This document shows positions 8,063 through 16,691 of a stretch of DNA of 64,000 nucleotides, one piece after another; within the stretch, counting starts at the first letter, position 1; each line of letters starts with the position of its first letter. The translations under genes and the position numbers were made by a program. Source of the stretch: UBA6623 sp965226435 (GTDB taxonomy: Bacteria > Acidobacteriota > Terriglobia > Bryobacterales > UBA6623); the NCBI GenBank assembly GCA_965226435.1, contig CBDDCY010000012.1, positions 682,001 to 746,000 of the forward strand. The letters are read 5' to 3'. The notes beneath the pieces were generated by a model. It saw nothing but the letters and a program-made list of their open reading frames with translations, ran no database searches and had not been told where the DNA came from.

Positions 8063-9619
8063 CTAGAAATTCTCGCCTTTCAGTTCCACGTCGACATCTT
8101 GCTCGGGTTCCGACCCCAAAATATGCACCACCTGGTAGGGCCAGGTGTGGCGGTCGAACGTCTCGCCGGGCTCAAACTTGGGCCACCCGGCTTGGTTCGT
8201 CCGGCGCGGGCGGTCGAGCAGGTAATTCGCGTAGATTTTCTTCGAATACTCGCGATGCCTTTCCGCGGCTTGCTCGGAGTAACGATACTTCTCGACACGC
8301 TCGGGATCAAGCCGCAAACCGTGACCGGGCTTGGGTGACAGTCTGCAATGCCCGCCGGTCCAATCAAATTGCCCGCCCTCGATCACATCGTCGCTCACGT
8401 GAATCGTCTCGTTGTCGATCGGATGACAGGGGCGCGGCGCGGACCCGAGATAAATCCCCACCCGCGATTGTTCGTAAAGCAAGGCCGAAACCATTGCCGA
8501 GCGAAAGGCCAATTGCAGGCACATCTCGAAATTACTGTGCACGGTGATGTGCAAGCCCATGAATTTCGACAATTGCCCGAAACGCCACAACCCGAACGGC
8601 CCGAGATTAAAGTCGGGGACCGAAACATCCGCGCCCTCGTAACGCTCGAGCAAATACCAGTTCGGCTCCCATTGGTTTGACATCACCGAGGCGCCGGGCG
8701 AGTGAACGATCGGCGGCCACCAATGGCAGGAAAGCGGCGTGGCTTGCAGATGCCGCAAATCGGTCATCTTGCGGTAGTAATATTCTTCCTGGAACCCGCC
8801 CTGATGCGGATTGCGGGCCGGCGCCGATTCCCCTCGCGGGTAAAATCTTTGCGGCAACAGCGAATTCACCGGCTGCTCGGCATACTCCAGCTTGCAATCT
8901 TCCACCGCCCGCAGAATGCGCCGGGCTTCCTGGTAATTCCAAGTCCCGTGGGCGTCGATGCGGATGGCGGTCTCGGGACCAACGGCCTCGCGAATCCGGT
9001 GGATCAGATCAATGTGATCCTCGGGCTGATAGGCCGTCATCGAAACCTTGACGGCCGGGAAGCCTTCCTGGGCGCGGGCGGCGGCGAAGTCGGGCCAGTT
9101 TTCGTATGTGATCGCATCGCGTCCCTGATCATCGGCAAACCGTTGCCAGGTGTAGGCCGCCATGGGAACGCGGTCGGGCGGGGCAAAGTCGGCTTCGAAA
9201 AGCTCGGCCCAAAGTTGATGCAGCGGTTTGTCGAGGACTTGGCCGACGAGGTCCCACCAGGCCATGAAGAGCGGCTCCTCGAAGCGTGCGTCGAGCAGAT
9301 TGATCCCGGGGGTCGCGCGCAGCTCTTCCATAGCGGCGCGAGTCGAGTCTTCGATATCGACCGACCACTCGCCGGTGCCGACGCGGCCTTCGTTGGTGAC
9401 GAGTTCGACGAATTCCCAAGAAACCGCCGGCAACGCCATCCAGCCCGGGGTATAGACGCCGACCATCGGAACCAGCACGCGATGGACACGGGCTTCGGCG
9501 AGCGTCAGTTTGTGAGGCGCAAGCCAATCGGCGAGCTTTTCGCGATAGAGCCCGCAGCGCCGCTTCAGCATCGCGTCGAAGTCACGAACGTCGTCAAGAT
9601 TCAAGTTCATTGCTTCCAT
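8063..9619 (-). CDS. Enolase-superfamily (mandelate racemase / glucarate dehydratase-like) enzyme
   Basis: A 518-residue protein, about 70-100 residues longer than usual family members. The barrel motifs are visible: Lys191 in AVKVSM, metal ligands Asp222 (RIDAHGTWN) and Glu245 (KLEYAEQP), and His361 in TVHSNFEM, which matches the glucarate-dehydratase style H-x-N. An extra segment of roughly 50 residues (255-310), rich in Pro, His and Tyr, lies between the second and third metal regions and is unusual. The family abstracts an alpha proton from a carboxylate substrate, typically dehydrating sugar acids. It sits between an SSS symporter and an SDR/DapA-like pair. ATG 9619 was kept; ATG 9610 is an alternative. 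Confidence 0.85.
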   Translation of the reverse strand: MEAMNLNLDDVRDFDAMLKRRCGLYREKLADWLAPHKLTLAEARVHRVLVPMVGVYTPGWMALPAVSWEFVELVTNEGRVGTGEWSVDIEDSTRAAMEELRATPGINLLDARFEEPLFMAWWDLVGQVLDKPLHQLWAELFEADFAPPDRVPMAAYTWQRFADDQGRDAITYENWPDFAAARAQEGFPAVKVSMTAYQPEDHIDLIHRIREAVGPETAIRIDAHGTWNYQEARRILRAVEDCKLEYAEQPVNSLLPQRFYPRGESAPARNPHQGGFQEEYYYRKMTDLRHLQATPLSCHWWPPIVHSPGASVMSNQWEPNWYLLERYEGADVSVPDFNLGPFGLWRFGQLSKFMGLHITVHSNFEMCLQLAFRSAMVSALLYEQSRVGIYLGSAPRPCHPIDNETIHVSDDVIEGGQFDWTGGHCRLSPKPGHGLRLDPERVEKYRYSEQAAERHREYSKKIYANYLLDRPRRTNQAGWPKFEPGETFDRHTWPYQVVHILGSEPEQDVDVELKGENF

Positions 9620-9656
9620 TGTTTCAGGCGGGTCTCTTTCAGGCGGCCGGAATCCG

Positions 9657-11240
9657 CTACCAATACTTAATGTAGAGGCCCACGAAAATCGCGATCGTAA
9701 TCACCCACCAAATGCTGACCCAGCGGTAGACCGGATATCCCGCCGCCAAAATGTCCTGCGGCAAATCGAGCGTCGATCGCCGCCACATCACGCTTGCGAT
9801 CCTCGCCGGGTCGGGCGCTTCGGTCCAACGGCTCACCAGCACCATGAACACCATCGAGAGCACGAAGACCACGCCCGCGATATTGAAGACATTCATGCGG
9901 ACTTTGAAGATCAGCAACAAGTAGGGCAGGATGAACATCGGGAAGCAGAGCCCCAGCGTCCAGGCCGCCGCGGCGTTAGTCGCGCGCCCCCAAAAGACAG
10001 CCAACAGGAAAATCACCATGATCGGAGCCGCGATCAAGGACCAGCAGTTCTGGAAGTAGAGGAAGATACTGCCGAAACTCGCCACGACCGGCGCCCAGAC
10101 CGCTCCGACGATCAGGATCGCTACGCCCGCCCAGCGCCCGAAACGGATCATCTGCTCCTCGGATACTTTCACGCCGGGCCGCTCGCCGTAGAGATCCACG
10201 GTGAGAATCGTCGCGCTGGAATTGATCAACGCTTGAATCGTCGACATGATCGCGCCGCAAAGGCCGGCCAAGATCAGCCCCTTGAGCCCGGTCGGAATCA
10301 CTGTCTTCAGTAGAAACGGCAAGGCCTCGTCGCCGCTCGCCAGATTCGGGTTGATGGCGTAGGCGACCATGCCGGGAAAGACGTAAGCCAGCGCAGTGAA
10401 GAGCCCCAAGAAACAAGCCAGTAAAATGCCCATGCGCGCATGCCATTCGTTTTTGGCGCCGAGCGAGTTTTGATTGATGTATTGGTTGGTGCAGAAATAC
10501 CAAGGGCCGGTCGAAAGCGCCAACACAACCATCGCTGTCCAAGGCAGCTCGGGATCGGAGGCGGGCAAGATCAAATGCGCCCGCCGCCCCTCGCCCACAA
10601 TCTCGGCCAACCCCCCGGGCACTTCGGCCAAACCGAAGAAAAAGACCAGCAACCCGCCGCCGATCAACAACGCCGATTGAAAGACCTGCGTCCAGGCCAC
10701 GGAACTCATGCCGCCGTAAACGGTAAGCGTGCCGGCCAGGATGGTCAGCCCCCATGTACCGACCCACATATCGACGCCGAGCATTTGATTGAGCAGAAAC
10801 GCCCCCGAGAAGATTACCCCGGCCAAGTTGATGAACACGTAGCTGAGCACGCTGATCACGGCGTACATCTTGCGCACGCCGCGGCCGTAGCGGAGTTCCA
10901 AGAACTCCGGCATCGTGATGATCTTGTTGCGGGCGTAGATTGGCAGAAAGACCCAGATCAACAGGCTGTAGCCGACGAAGTTCAGCCACTCCCAATTCGC
11001 CACCGCCATGCCGTGCGTGTAGGCGACACCGACCATGCCGACCAATTGCTCGGTGCTCAGCGACGCCCCAATCGTCGAAAAGCCGATTACAGTCCACGAG
11101 AGTGTTCCCGAGGTCAGGAAGAAATCGCGCGAGGTTTCCTTCTTCTTGCGGCCGGCCCAAAAGCCGATCGCCAGGGCAACGACGAAGTACCCAATGAAAA
11201 TCGAGAAATCCAGAGTTCCGAGTTGCTCAGTAAATGACAT
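9657..11240 (-). CDS. Sodium:solute symporter, SSS (SGLT) family
   Basis: A 527-residue polytopic membrane protein with about 13-14 hydrophobic segments from residue 13 to the C-terminus, the usual SSS size. The first helix holds FIGYFVVALAIGFWAG and a following FFLTSGTLSW, typical of the family's N-terminal unwound sodium-site region. The family couples sodium entry to uptake of sugars, sugar acids, amino acids or similar solutes. It starts 5 bases after the stop of the CocE-like gene and is followed 37 bases later by the enolase-superfamily gene, so the cluster seems to pair import with catabolism of one substrate class. Confidence 0.92.
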   Translation of the reverse strand: MSFTEQLGTLDFSIFIGYFVVALAIGFWAGRKKKETSRDFFLTSGTLSWTVIGFSTIGASLSTEQLVGMVGVAYTHGMAVANWEWLNFVGYSLLIWVFLPIYARNKIITMPEFLELRYGRGVRKMYAVISVLSYVFINLAGVIFSGAFLLNQMLGVDMWVGTWGLTILAGTLTVYGGMSSVAWTQVFQSALLIGGGLLVFFFGLAEVPGGLAEIVGEGRRAHLILPASDPELPWTAMVVLALSTGPWYFCTNQYINQNSLGAKNEWHARMGILLACFLGLFTALAYVFPGMVAYAINPNLASGDEALPFLLKTVIPTGLKGLILAGLCGAIMSTIQALINSSATILTVDLYGERPGVKVSEEQMIRFGRWAGVAILIVGAVWAPVVASFGSIFLYFQNCWSLIAAPIMVIFLLAVFWGRATNAAAAWTLGLCFPMFILPYLLLIFKVRMNVFNIAGVVFVLSMVFMVLVSRWTEAPDPARIASVMWRRSTLDLPQDILAAGYPVYRWVSIWWVITIAIFVGLYIKYW

Positions 11241-11245
11241 GAAAC

Positions 11246-13123
11246 CTACAGATCAGGGACCACCGGAAGCAAAATATGCGAGGCGCGGCCCGCGGCGTGG
11301 TGGATGGAATTGGTTGCGACAACACCGCGCGTCTCGTCCCAGTTATTGCCGCCGGTATTAAGGTTGCGGTCAAAACGCGGGAAATTGCTGCTCGACACCT
11401 CGACGCGAATACGATGCCCCGGCGGGAAGTAATTGCTCGTTGCCTGCAAGTCGACACGGACCTCATACACCTCGCCCGGTTCCATGAAGACCTTCCTGTC
11501 GATGCCCTCACGGTAGCGCGCCCGTAAGATGCCCTCTTGAATATTAAAAGCGCGGCCGTCGGGGTAGACATCCACGAGCTTTCCGGTGAAATCGGTATCG
11601 CGCGCCGACGACGACACATAGAGCACCACCGTGAGCGGTCCGGTGACTTCAACCCCCTCTTCAAGAACCGGCGTCGTATAGACCAGGACGTCGTGCCGCA
11701 TCTCGATTTCCGATTGATCGAAAGATCCATCCGGCGCGGTCGGCGTCTTCGTACAACAAATCGGCCCGCCCAGTGAAGGCACCGGCGTGGCCGGGTCGTA
11801 GACGAAACGGTCGGTCGGCTCGTCGATGGGCGGTTCGACCGAAAGCTTTCCCGTACCCGCCCGGCTGTTCGCCTTGCCGTCACTGTGGAAATAGTATTTC
11901 GTGAACTTGGTTCCCGGAACGGGCCAACGGTCGGCCGCGCGCCATTCCTCGCGGCCCATCACGTAGTATTGGACCTTCGGCATGTCGGTCACGCCGTTCT
12001 CGACGCCCCTCAGCCAATAGTCGAACCATCGAACATAGATGTTCCAGTAGTCGAAACGCGCGTCGCCCAGGCGGCGGTCGCCGGCGCGTGTATCCTCGGT
12101 CGCTTCCTCGGAATGGCAGTGGGTGGTCGGCGAGAGAATGATGAACTGGTTGTCGCGGGCGCGCTCGCTCAGCGCGTTCTTTTGAAAAAACTCGAATTGG
12201 AATAGGCTTTCGCCGGGCCCGAAGTCGTACCAAGAGTTCGCAAACAGCGCCGGAACGTCGATCTTGTCGTCGTCGGTTAGATAGTAAAACTGATCCCACC
12301 AGGGGTCGGTCAAATCACGGCCGATGACATCTCTCCAATCCGTCGGAGGCGTGCCCGCCTTGTCGGTCAGATCGATCAACGGCAGCGTCCACCAAAGCTC
12401 CGCCTCGTTGTATTTCGGATTTTTTGGGGCCGGGTCGAAGAAGTCGGCTAACTTGGCGAAGTCTTCATCCGATACATGATCGGGCCGCTGAAAAAAGACC
12501 TTGCTGCCGGCGTTCAAAAACCAGCCCGCGCCGGCGGCCAACTCGAAGGTCCCTCCGTTGAAAACCGCGAAGTAGCGATACCGCCCGCCCGCCGAGCCGT
12601 TCGAGCTGCCCGAGGCCTGCGGAATCATCGCCGCCAAAGCCGGGTGACGCTCGGGGGCTTGAAAGATTTGGACGTCTCCCAAGTAGGAGCAGCCATAGGT
12701 GCCGACCTTGCCGTTCGACCAGGCTTGCTTCGAAAGCCAGTCGACCGTGTCGTAGCCGTCGGGACCGTCGCCGCCCGAGAGGATGTAGAGGCCTTCCGAT
12801 TCATAGCGCCCGCGCTTATCCTGCACCGCGACGACAAAGCCCTGCCCCGCGAAAAAGCGCGCTTCGGAATCATCGTTGCGAAAGCCTTTCTTGTTGTAAG
12901 GCGTGCGGATCAGCACCACCGGCAGCGGGCCCTCGACTTTTTCGGGAAAGTAGAGATCGGTCGAAAGCCTCACGCCGTCGCGCATCGGCACCAGCGCGCT
13001 CTTCTCGATGCGCACGGCGAATTTCGGGTCGGGGCGCGCAAAATCAGACGATTCGGCGGCCGTTAGCGGGAGCGCGAACAGCGCGCAAATGATCAGCGCC
13101 GCCGAGTAACTTCGAATACGCAT
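11246..13123 (-). CDS. Secreted CocE/NonD-family alpha/beta hydrolase (peptidase S15-like)
   Basis: A 625-residue protein with a signal peptide (residues 1-23, hydrophobic AALIICALFALPL, cleavage after TAA). It has the CocE/NonD layout: RDGVRLSTDLYFP near the start, the nucleophile elbow GTYGCSYLG (Ser about 146), then a C-terminal jelly-roll domain (from about 440) with VTGPLTVVLYVSSSARDTDF and YFPPGHRIRVEVSSSNFPRF, both typical. The family hydrolyses esters or amides; the substrate is unknown. It is the first gene of the minus-strand cluster leading into the symporter, suggesting that it releases the imported acid outside the cytoplasm. An IS element sits about 80 bases upstream, which may affect its promoter. 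Confidence 0.9.
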   Translation of the reverse strand: MRIRSYSAALIICALFALPLTAAESSDFARPDPKFAVRIEKSALVPMRDGVRLSTDLYFPEKVEGPLPVVLIRTPYNKKGFRNDDSEARFFAGQGFVVAVQDKRGRYESEGLYILSGGDGPDGYDTVDWLSKQAWSNGKVGTYGCSYLGDVQIFQAPERHPALAAMIPQASGSSNGSAGGRYRYFAVFNGGTFELAAGAGWFLNAGSKVFFQRPDHVSDEDFAKLADFFDPAPKNPKYNEAELWWTLPLIDLTDKAGTPPTDWRDVIGRDLTDPWWDQFYYLTDDDKIDVPALFANSWYDFGPGESLFQFEFFQKNALSERARDNQFIILSPTTHCHSEEATEDTRAGDRRLGDARFDYWNIYVRWFDYWLRGVENGVTDMPKVQYYVMGREEWRAADRWPVPGTKFTKYYFHSDGKANSRAGTGKLSVEPPIDEPTDRFVYDPATPVPSLGGPICCTKTPTAPDGSFDQSEIEMRHDVLVYTTPVLEEGVEVTGPLTVVLYVSSSARDTDFTGKLVDVYPDGRAFNIQEGILRARYREGIDRKVFMEPGEVYEVRVDLQATSNYFPPGHRIRVEVSSSNFPRFDRNLNTGGNNWDETRGVVATNSIHHAAGRASHILLPVVPDL

Positions 13124-13185
13124 GTCGGGGAAAACGACCGCCTGTCGGACTCGTCAGGATACATCCCGCGAGTGGTTCGGCGCAA

Positions 13186-13203
13186 CGTCGCGAGTGGGGG
13201 TTG
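13186..13203. repeat. Target-site duplication of IS copy 1, left
   Basis: CGTCGCGAGTGGGGGTTG is repeated exactly at 14791-14808 on the other side of the element. An adjoining A on both sides makes the boundary uncertain by one base. Confidence 0.85.
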
Positions 13204-13428
13204 TGTCAAGAGGCGATAGAAATGTCCCCCTCGGTAGGGCGATAGAAATGTCCCCTTTTAAGTAAAAGGATAGTAGTCGTAGGGGCTTGTGGGAATGTGG
13301 GAATCGCACAGCGATTTCCAAGGGGCTGGGGGAAACGTGGGAAACCCGAGCGATGAGGTTCGAAGCTCCTCGTCGGCTGCCGAGGGTTTTCCTCGTTTTC
13401 CACGGCCCCGTCATTTCCACAGCCCTCT

Positions 13429-14694
13429 TCACGCGGTCGCCGCCCGTTTTTTCGGCTTCAACGGCGCGCGCCAAGGGTGATTCGCCGGCGGTGTGCGCGG
13501 CTGCGGCGCCAGGCGCGGTTTCGGCTCCGGCCGCACCTTGGGGAGCGGCTTGGCGATCTCGTCGAACGCCACCGTTTTCCCCTCGAACACCACCCGCAAC
13601 TCGCCCTCGCGCGCTTGCTGCACGGTTACTCTCGCGCCTGCGCCCAGAGCCTGATTGCGCTGCGGTTTCAACTGCGGAAAACGGTTCTCGAAACGTACCA
13701 CCAGGTCGTTGGACACCACCCGCTCTCCCTCCAAGCAAAACACCCACTTCAAGTCCAAACGCTTCGATAAGCGCCGATGAAAGTCCGCTCCCGCTGACGG
13801 CTCAGAGGCGAACTTGGCGTTGTGCTCTGGCAGATACTGCTCGTCGAGATAGCGGTTCGCCGCCTCGTAATCGGCAATGCCTTTGAGCCGCATCTTCTTG
13901 ATCAGGCGGTCTTGATGGGTGCCGTGATGGCGCTCCACGCGGCCCTTCGCTTGCGGTGACGAAGCGGCGATGATACCAATGCCGAGCTTGGCGCACATGC
14001 GTCCGAACTGCGTCTCGGGCTCGATGCCTTCCAGCGCTTCACGCGACGTTGGCCGGCGCTTGTAGACGTTCTTCCAGTCGCAATACAACGCCTTCGGAAC
14101 GCCGTATTGACGCACCCAGGCTTCGAGCAGATCGGCCGCCGCCCAAGTCGTTTCCTCGCTCGAGAAACGGCACAGCGCCAGACCGGTCGCATCGTCGACG
14201 AAGTTCATCAGGCAACCTTTCCGCCCGCGCGCTTCGAGCCACTCGTGGTGCGAACCGTCGACCTGGATCAGCTCGCCCAAGTGCGCTTTACGCCGCCGCC
14301 GCGAGCGATGCGGCCGGCGCTTGCGGCGGCGGCTCCACAGGCCCTCGGCGAGCATCCAGAGCCGCAGTGTTCGCACCGATAGTTTCAGATCGTGGTCTGT
14401 CCACAAATGCTCGGCCGCCAGCGTCGGCCCGAAGCGCTCGTGCGGCTCGCCGGAGTAGTGTTCGCGCACCAGTTGCAGCACTCGCTTGCGAACTTCCGCC
14501 GGCTTGGCGCGGTTCGATACCCGGCCCACGTTGCCGTGCTTCAATGCTTTTGTCCCTCCCGCGCTGTAGCGCCTCCAGATCCGCTTGGTCTGGCGATAAC
14601 TGATATCGAGTGTCCGCGCCGCCTCGCTCAGCTTCAACTCGCCTCGCTTCACCCGGCCCAGTACCTCGCCCCGTCTCAATTCCTTGTCGTTCAT
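13429..14694 (-). CDS. IS1202-like DDE transposase, copy 1
   Basis: A 421-residue transposase. The start is ATG 14694, with GGAGAGG six bases ahead; a TTG five codons upstream is less likely. The N-terminus is a helix-turn-helix (LKLSEAARTLDISYRQTKRI), followed by an Arg-rich linker near 122-136 and an RNase-H-like domain. Catalytic residues can be assigned as Asp146 (LIQVDGSHHEWLE), Asp206 (ALYCDWKNV) and Glu254 (AKGRVER). The DGS-H-x-W-x-E stretch is characteristic of the IS1202/ISNCY group. The C-terminal 40 residues are Pro/Arg-rich. It differs from copy 2 at two residues (Thr/Ile in ARTLDIS and Lys/Gln in RPEPKPRL). Confidence 0.93.
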   Translation of the reverse strand: MNDKELRRGEVLGRVKRGELKLSEAARTLDISYRQTKRIWRRYSAGGTKALKHGNVGRVSNRAKPAEVRKRVLQLVREHYSGEPHERFGPTLAAEHLWTDHDLKLSVRTLRLWMLAEGLWSRRRKRRPHRSRRRRKAHLGELIQVDGSHHEWLEARGRKGCLMNFVDDATGLALCRFSSEETTWAAADLLEAWVRQYGVPKALYCDWKNVYKRRPTSREALEGIEPETQFGRMCAKLGIGIIAASSPQAKGRVERHHGTHQDRLIKKMRLKGIADYEAANRYLDEQYLPEHNAKFASEPSAGADFHRRLSKRLDLKWVFCLEGERVVSNDLVVRFENRFPQLKPQRNQALGAGARVTVQQAREGELRVVFEGKTVAFDEIAKPLPKVRPEPKPRLAPQPRTPPANHPWRAPLKPKKRAATA

Positions 14695-14710
14695 CCATGT
14701 CCTCTCCAAT

Positions 14711-14737
14711 CTAGGCTCCTCCTTCGGAGCCTTAGAT
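14711..14737 (-). terminator. Hairpin just upstream of the transposase start (IS copy 1)
   Basis: AGGCTCC and GGAGCCT arms around TCCTTC lie between the right terminal repeats and the transposase start. There is no T-run, so it may block read-in from outside or sequester the ribosome site rather than act as a terminator. The same hairpin is present in copy 2. Confidence 0.45.
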
Positions 14738-14790
14738 TAGGGGACATTTCTATCGCCCTCTCAAGGGGACATTATCATCGCCCTTCAACA

Positions 14791-14808
14791 CGTCGCGAGT
14801 GGGGGTTG
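14791..14808. repeat. Target-site duplication of IS copy 1, right
   Basis: Exact repeat of 13186-13203. Joining the flanks would restore one copy of the target in the intergenic region upstream of the CocE-like gene. Confidence 0.85.
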
Positions 14809-14965
14809 ATGGGGCAACGGTCCCGCGGGCGGACGGGGGGATCGTGGACGGTTGCCCCCGAACCGCTCGCCGAACACCGCGAACTACCGACGGGCCGAGG
14901 CCCCGGCGAGAGGGACCTGCTCCAGCGGGCATGAGACGATGGAGAAAGAGGGTCGAACCAGCGCT

Positions 14966-15205
14966 ATGGCAACAAAGACCATCTATTTCGTCGAATGCAA
15001 GACGTGCCCATCGCGAGTCGTCCTACGCGGAACCCCGCGCGGCCCGAACAATAAAGCTCCAGCGGATTTCCTGAGCCCAAAATGGGAGCGGGGTCTTCGT
15101 TGCCCCAAATGCGGAGACATCCAAAGGTACGAGTACAGCGACGTGAAGCAGGACCCGCCCGAGGGTCGGGGGTCCGAGCCGAGCCCCGCGCAGGACGCCT
15201 CCTAG
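14966..15205 (+). CDS. Small zinc-ribbon-like protein
   Basis: A 79-residue product with two Cys-x-x-Cys knuckles: CKTC at about 10-13 and CPKC near 49-52, spaced as in a single zinc ribbon. The C-terminal 25 residues are acidic and Pro/Gly-rich. An in-frame ATG at 14939 would add nine residues. I do not recognise a named family; a role in nucleic-acid or protein binding is only a guess. The gene stands alone between IS copy 1 and a dispersed repeat. Confidence 0.5.
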   Translation: MATKTIYFVECKTCPSRVVLRGTPRGPNNKAPADFLSPKWERGLRCPKCGDIQRYEYSDVKQDPPEGRGSEPSPAQDAS

Positions 15206-15217
15206 ACCGAGGACGGA

Positions 15218-15266
15218 ACGCTCTTCCGAGAATAGACTCGCGAGCGTACAGTGCATTACGTTCAAG
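15218..15266. repeat. REP-like repeat, left member of a pair
   Basis: Contains GCTCTTCCGAGAATAG and then GCATTACGTTC. A similar segment occurs at 16483-16531 in the same orientation, so the pair flanks the SnoaL-like gene and the RAYT remnant. Confidence 0.45.
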
Positions 15267-15289
15267 CTTCGTGGAATCTCCAATAATCT

Positions 15290-15390
15290 TGAGCCGCGAA
15301 GCGGCGGCGGGAATATAGCCTAGGGTGAAGCGAAGCGAAACCCTGGGTGCGCGCTCACCTCGGCGAGCCCTGAAAGGGCGGCAGGAAACC
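15290..15390. repeat. Dispersed intergenic repeat, family B, copy 2
   Basis: Holds GCCGCGAAGCGGCGGC, GGAATATAGCCTAGGGT, the AAACCCTGGGT arm and the terminal hairpin GAGCCCTGAAAGGGCGGCAG. The remaining 15391-15567 stretch before the next gene shows nothing recognisable apart from a good ribosome site at its end. Confidence 0.65.
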
Positions 15391-15567
15391 CCCCTTCCCC
15401 CCATTTTTTCGTGCGGAGGAAGACCGCACCGCACGGCGGCGCGGCTCGGGTTGTACGCAGACCCGGTTGCCCCCCGGTTTCCCATATCGTTGCGTGAGGA
15501 GTTCCACTTCGGCTACGCTACCCGTGCCGAGAGAACCAAAACAGAAATCTTGGTTAGGAGGAATCGC

Positions 15568-15978
15568 ATGGCCAAGAGCAACGAAGAACGAGTCCGGTTC
15601 GCGAATGACGAGATCCTTGAGAAAGGCAACTTAGGTGTCGTGGATGAGATCTTTGCGACCGACTACGTTGTCCACGCGGGTGGCAAGGATCACAAAGGCC
15701 CTCGATTCGTAAGAAGATTCGCCCGACAGCTTCGTTCGGCGATTCCGGATCTCCGAGTCGTCGAAGTCGCGCTCCTGATCCAAGCAGGTGATACGATCGC
15801 TTGGCAGCGCACGCTAAGCGGCACGCATAAGGCGGAAATGGGGGGTATTCCACCGACGGGGCGCAAGGTGGAATGGAGAGACATGATGGTCACTCGTTTC
15901 GACGGCGGGAAGATTGCCGAGGAGTGGGCGGTTTCGGAGCTGGCGGGGCAGTTGTTCTCAAAATTTCCCCATGCATGA
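15568..15978 (+). CDS. SnoaL-like ester cyclase / polyketide cyclase-fold protein
   Basis: A 136-residue protein. ATG 15568 was chosen because an ideal AGGAGG lies six bases ahead; the frame is open for 80 codons upstream but those are repeat sequence. The fold signature is clear: FATDYVVHAGGKDHKGP, a central WQRTLSGTHKAEMGGIPPTGRKVEWRD split over two strands, and the C-terminal FDGGKIAEEW. This pattern is common in SnoaL-like proteins annotated as ester cyclases; their reactions are mostly uncharacterised. Immediately after the stop comes a truncated RAYT transposase. Confidence 0.85.
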   Translation: MAKSNEERVRFANDEILEKGNLGVVDEIFATDYVVHAGGKDHKGPRFVRRFARQLRSAIPDLRVVEVALLIQAGDTIAWQRTLSGTHKAEMGGIPPTGRKVEWRDMMVTRFDGGKIAEEWAVSELAGQLFSKFPHA

Positions 15979-16467
15979 ACAGCGGTTCCCGAGCGGCCTC
16001 ATTCGCTTGGCCTCGCCCTCGGCCAGTGCCACTCGCGCTACGCTCAGCGCTTCAATCGGCGTTACCAACGGACGGGCCACCTGTGGCAGAACCGCTTTTA
16101 TTCGTGTCCATTAGGGCGCACCCACTTGGCGCGAGCGTTGTTGTACGTGGACCTGAACCCGGTTCGGGCCGGGCTGGTCGGGCGGGCCCAAGAGTACCCC
16201 TGGTCGAGTGCTCGGGCGCATGTCGAGGAGACGGACCCGTCGGGGACGCTTGATTTTGAGGGATGGGGAGAAGTGTGTTCGGCGAACGATTGGGACGAGG
16301 CACTGCTCAGTGGAGGGGAGGGAGCCGACAAGATTAGAGCGGCGACTCGGTCGGGAACTCCGATTGGAGATGAGCGTTTCGTGGCCGAACTAGAGCGTCG
16401 CGCAGGACGTTCGTTGCGGTCCAAGCCGCCCGGGCCACCGCCGAAATCGCGATCGGCGAGGGCTTAA
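15979..16467 (+). pseudogene. REP-associated tyrosine transposase (RAYT, Y1 family), 5'-truncated
   Basis: The frame from just after the SnoaL stop reads PHSLGLALGQCHSRYAQRFN, then RRYQRTGHLWQNRFYSCPL, then ARALLYVDLNPVRAGLVGRAQEYPWSSARAH in separate blocks. These are the hallmark C-terminal segments of RAYT proteins (GHLWQxRFYSCPL, Y-V-x-x-NPVRAG, YxWSS). The N-terminal part with the His-x-His motif (NHVHL) is missing and no start codon precedes the conserved portion; the first ATG lies inside it at about 16126. It is therefore a remnant. REP-like repeats flank the locus. Confidence 0.8.
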
Positions 16468-16482
16468 CACAGGTTCGGGAGC

Positions 16483-16531
16483 TCTTCCGAAAATAGGCCC
16501 CTAAGTGTAGTCCATGTTACGTTCGGACCCA
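16483..16531. repeat. REP-like repeat, right member of a pair
   Basis: Contains GCTCTTCCGAAAATAGGC and CCATGTTACGTTC, matching 15218-15266 at roughly two thirds of positions by eye. Such a pair next to a RAYT remnant is the expected arrangement for REP elements mobilised by RAYTs. Confidence 0.45.
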
Positions 16532-16585
16532 AAGAGAGGCACCTGGAGGGTGCGTACCCGCTGGCGGGCGAACCAAATTTTCATG

Positions 16586-16610
16586 GCGGTATTATGAATA
16601 CCGCGTTTTC
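16586..16610 (+). terminator. Intrinsic terminator-like hairpin
   Basis: A perfect 8-bp stem GCGGTATT/AATACCGC with an ATG loop is followed by GTTTTC. It lies between the RAYT remnant and the IS3-family element. Confidence 0.5.
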
Positions 16611-16691
16611 ATAGGAACCGACTGGAGTGCGGGCGGAAAACGAGGCCGCTGAAGGAGGGACAAACTACCCTCGAATGGAGAGGAGGATGGA

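Larger units (their letters stand above)
13204..14790. mobile_element. IS1202-like (ISNCY group) insertion sequence, copy 1
   Basis: A 1,587-bp element bounded by an 18-bp direct repeat. Ends are inverted repeats beginning TGTCAAGAGGCGATAGAAAT at the left and TGTTGAAGGGCGATGATAAT at the right (as read inward). Each end holds two iterations of a roughly 26-bp unit finishing in AATGTCCCC. A single transposase lies on the minus strand. The second copy at 33613-35225 differs by a few bases and has one more left-end iteration. Long target duplications are known for the IS1202 group. Intact open frame, intact target duplication and near identity between the copies imply recent transposition. Confidence 0.9.
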
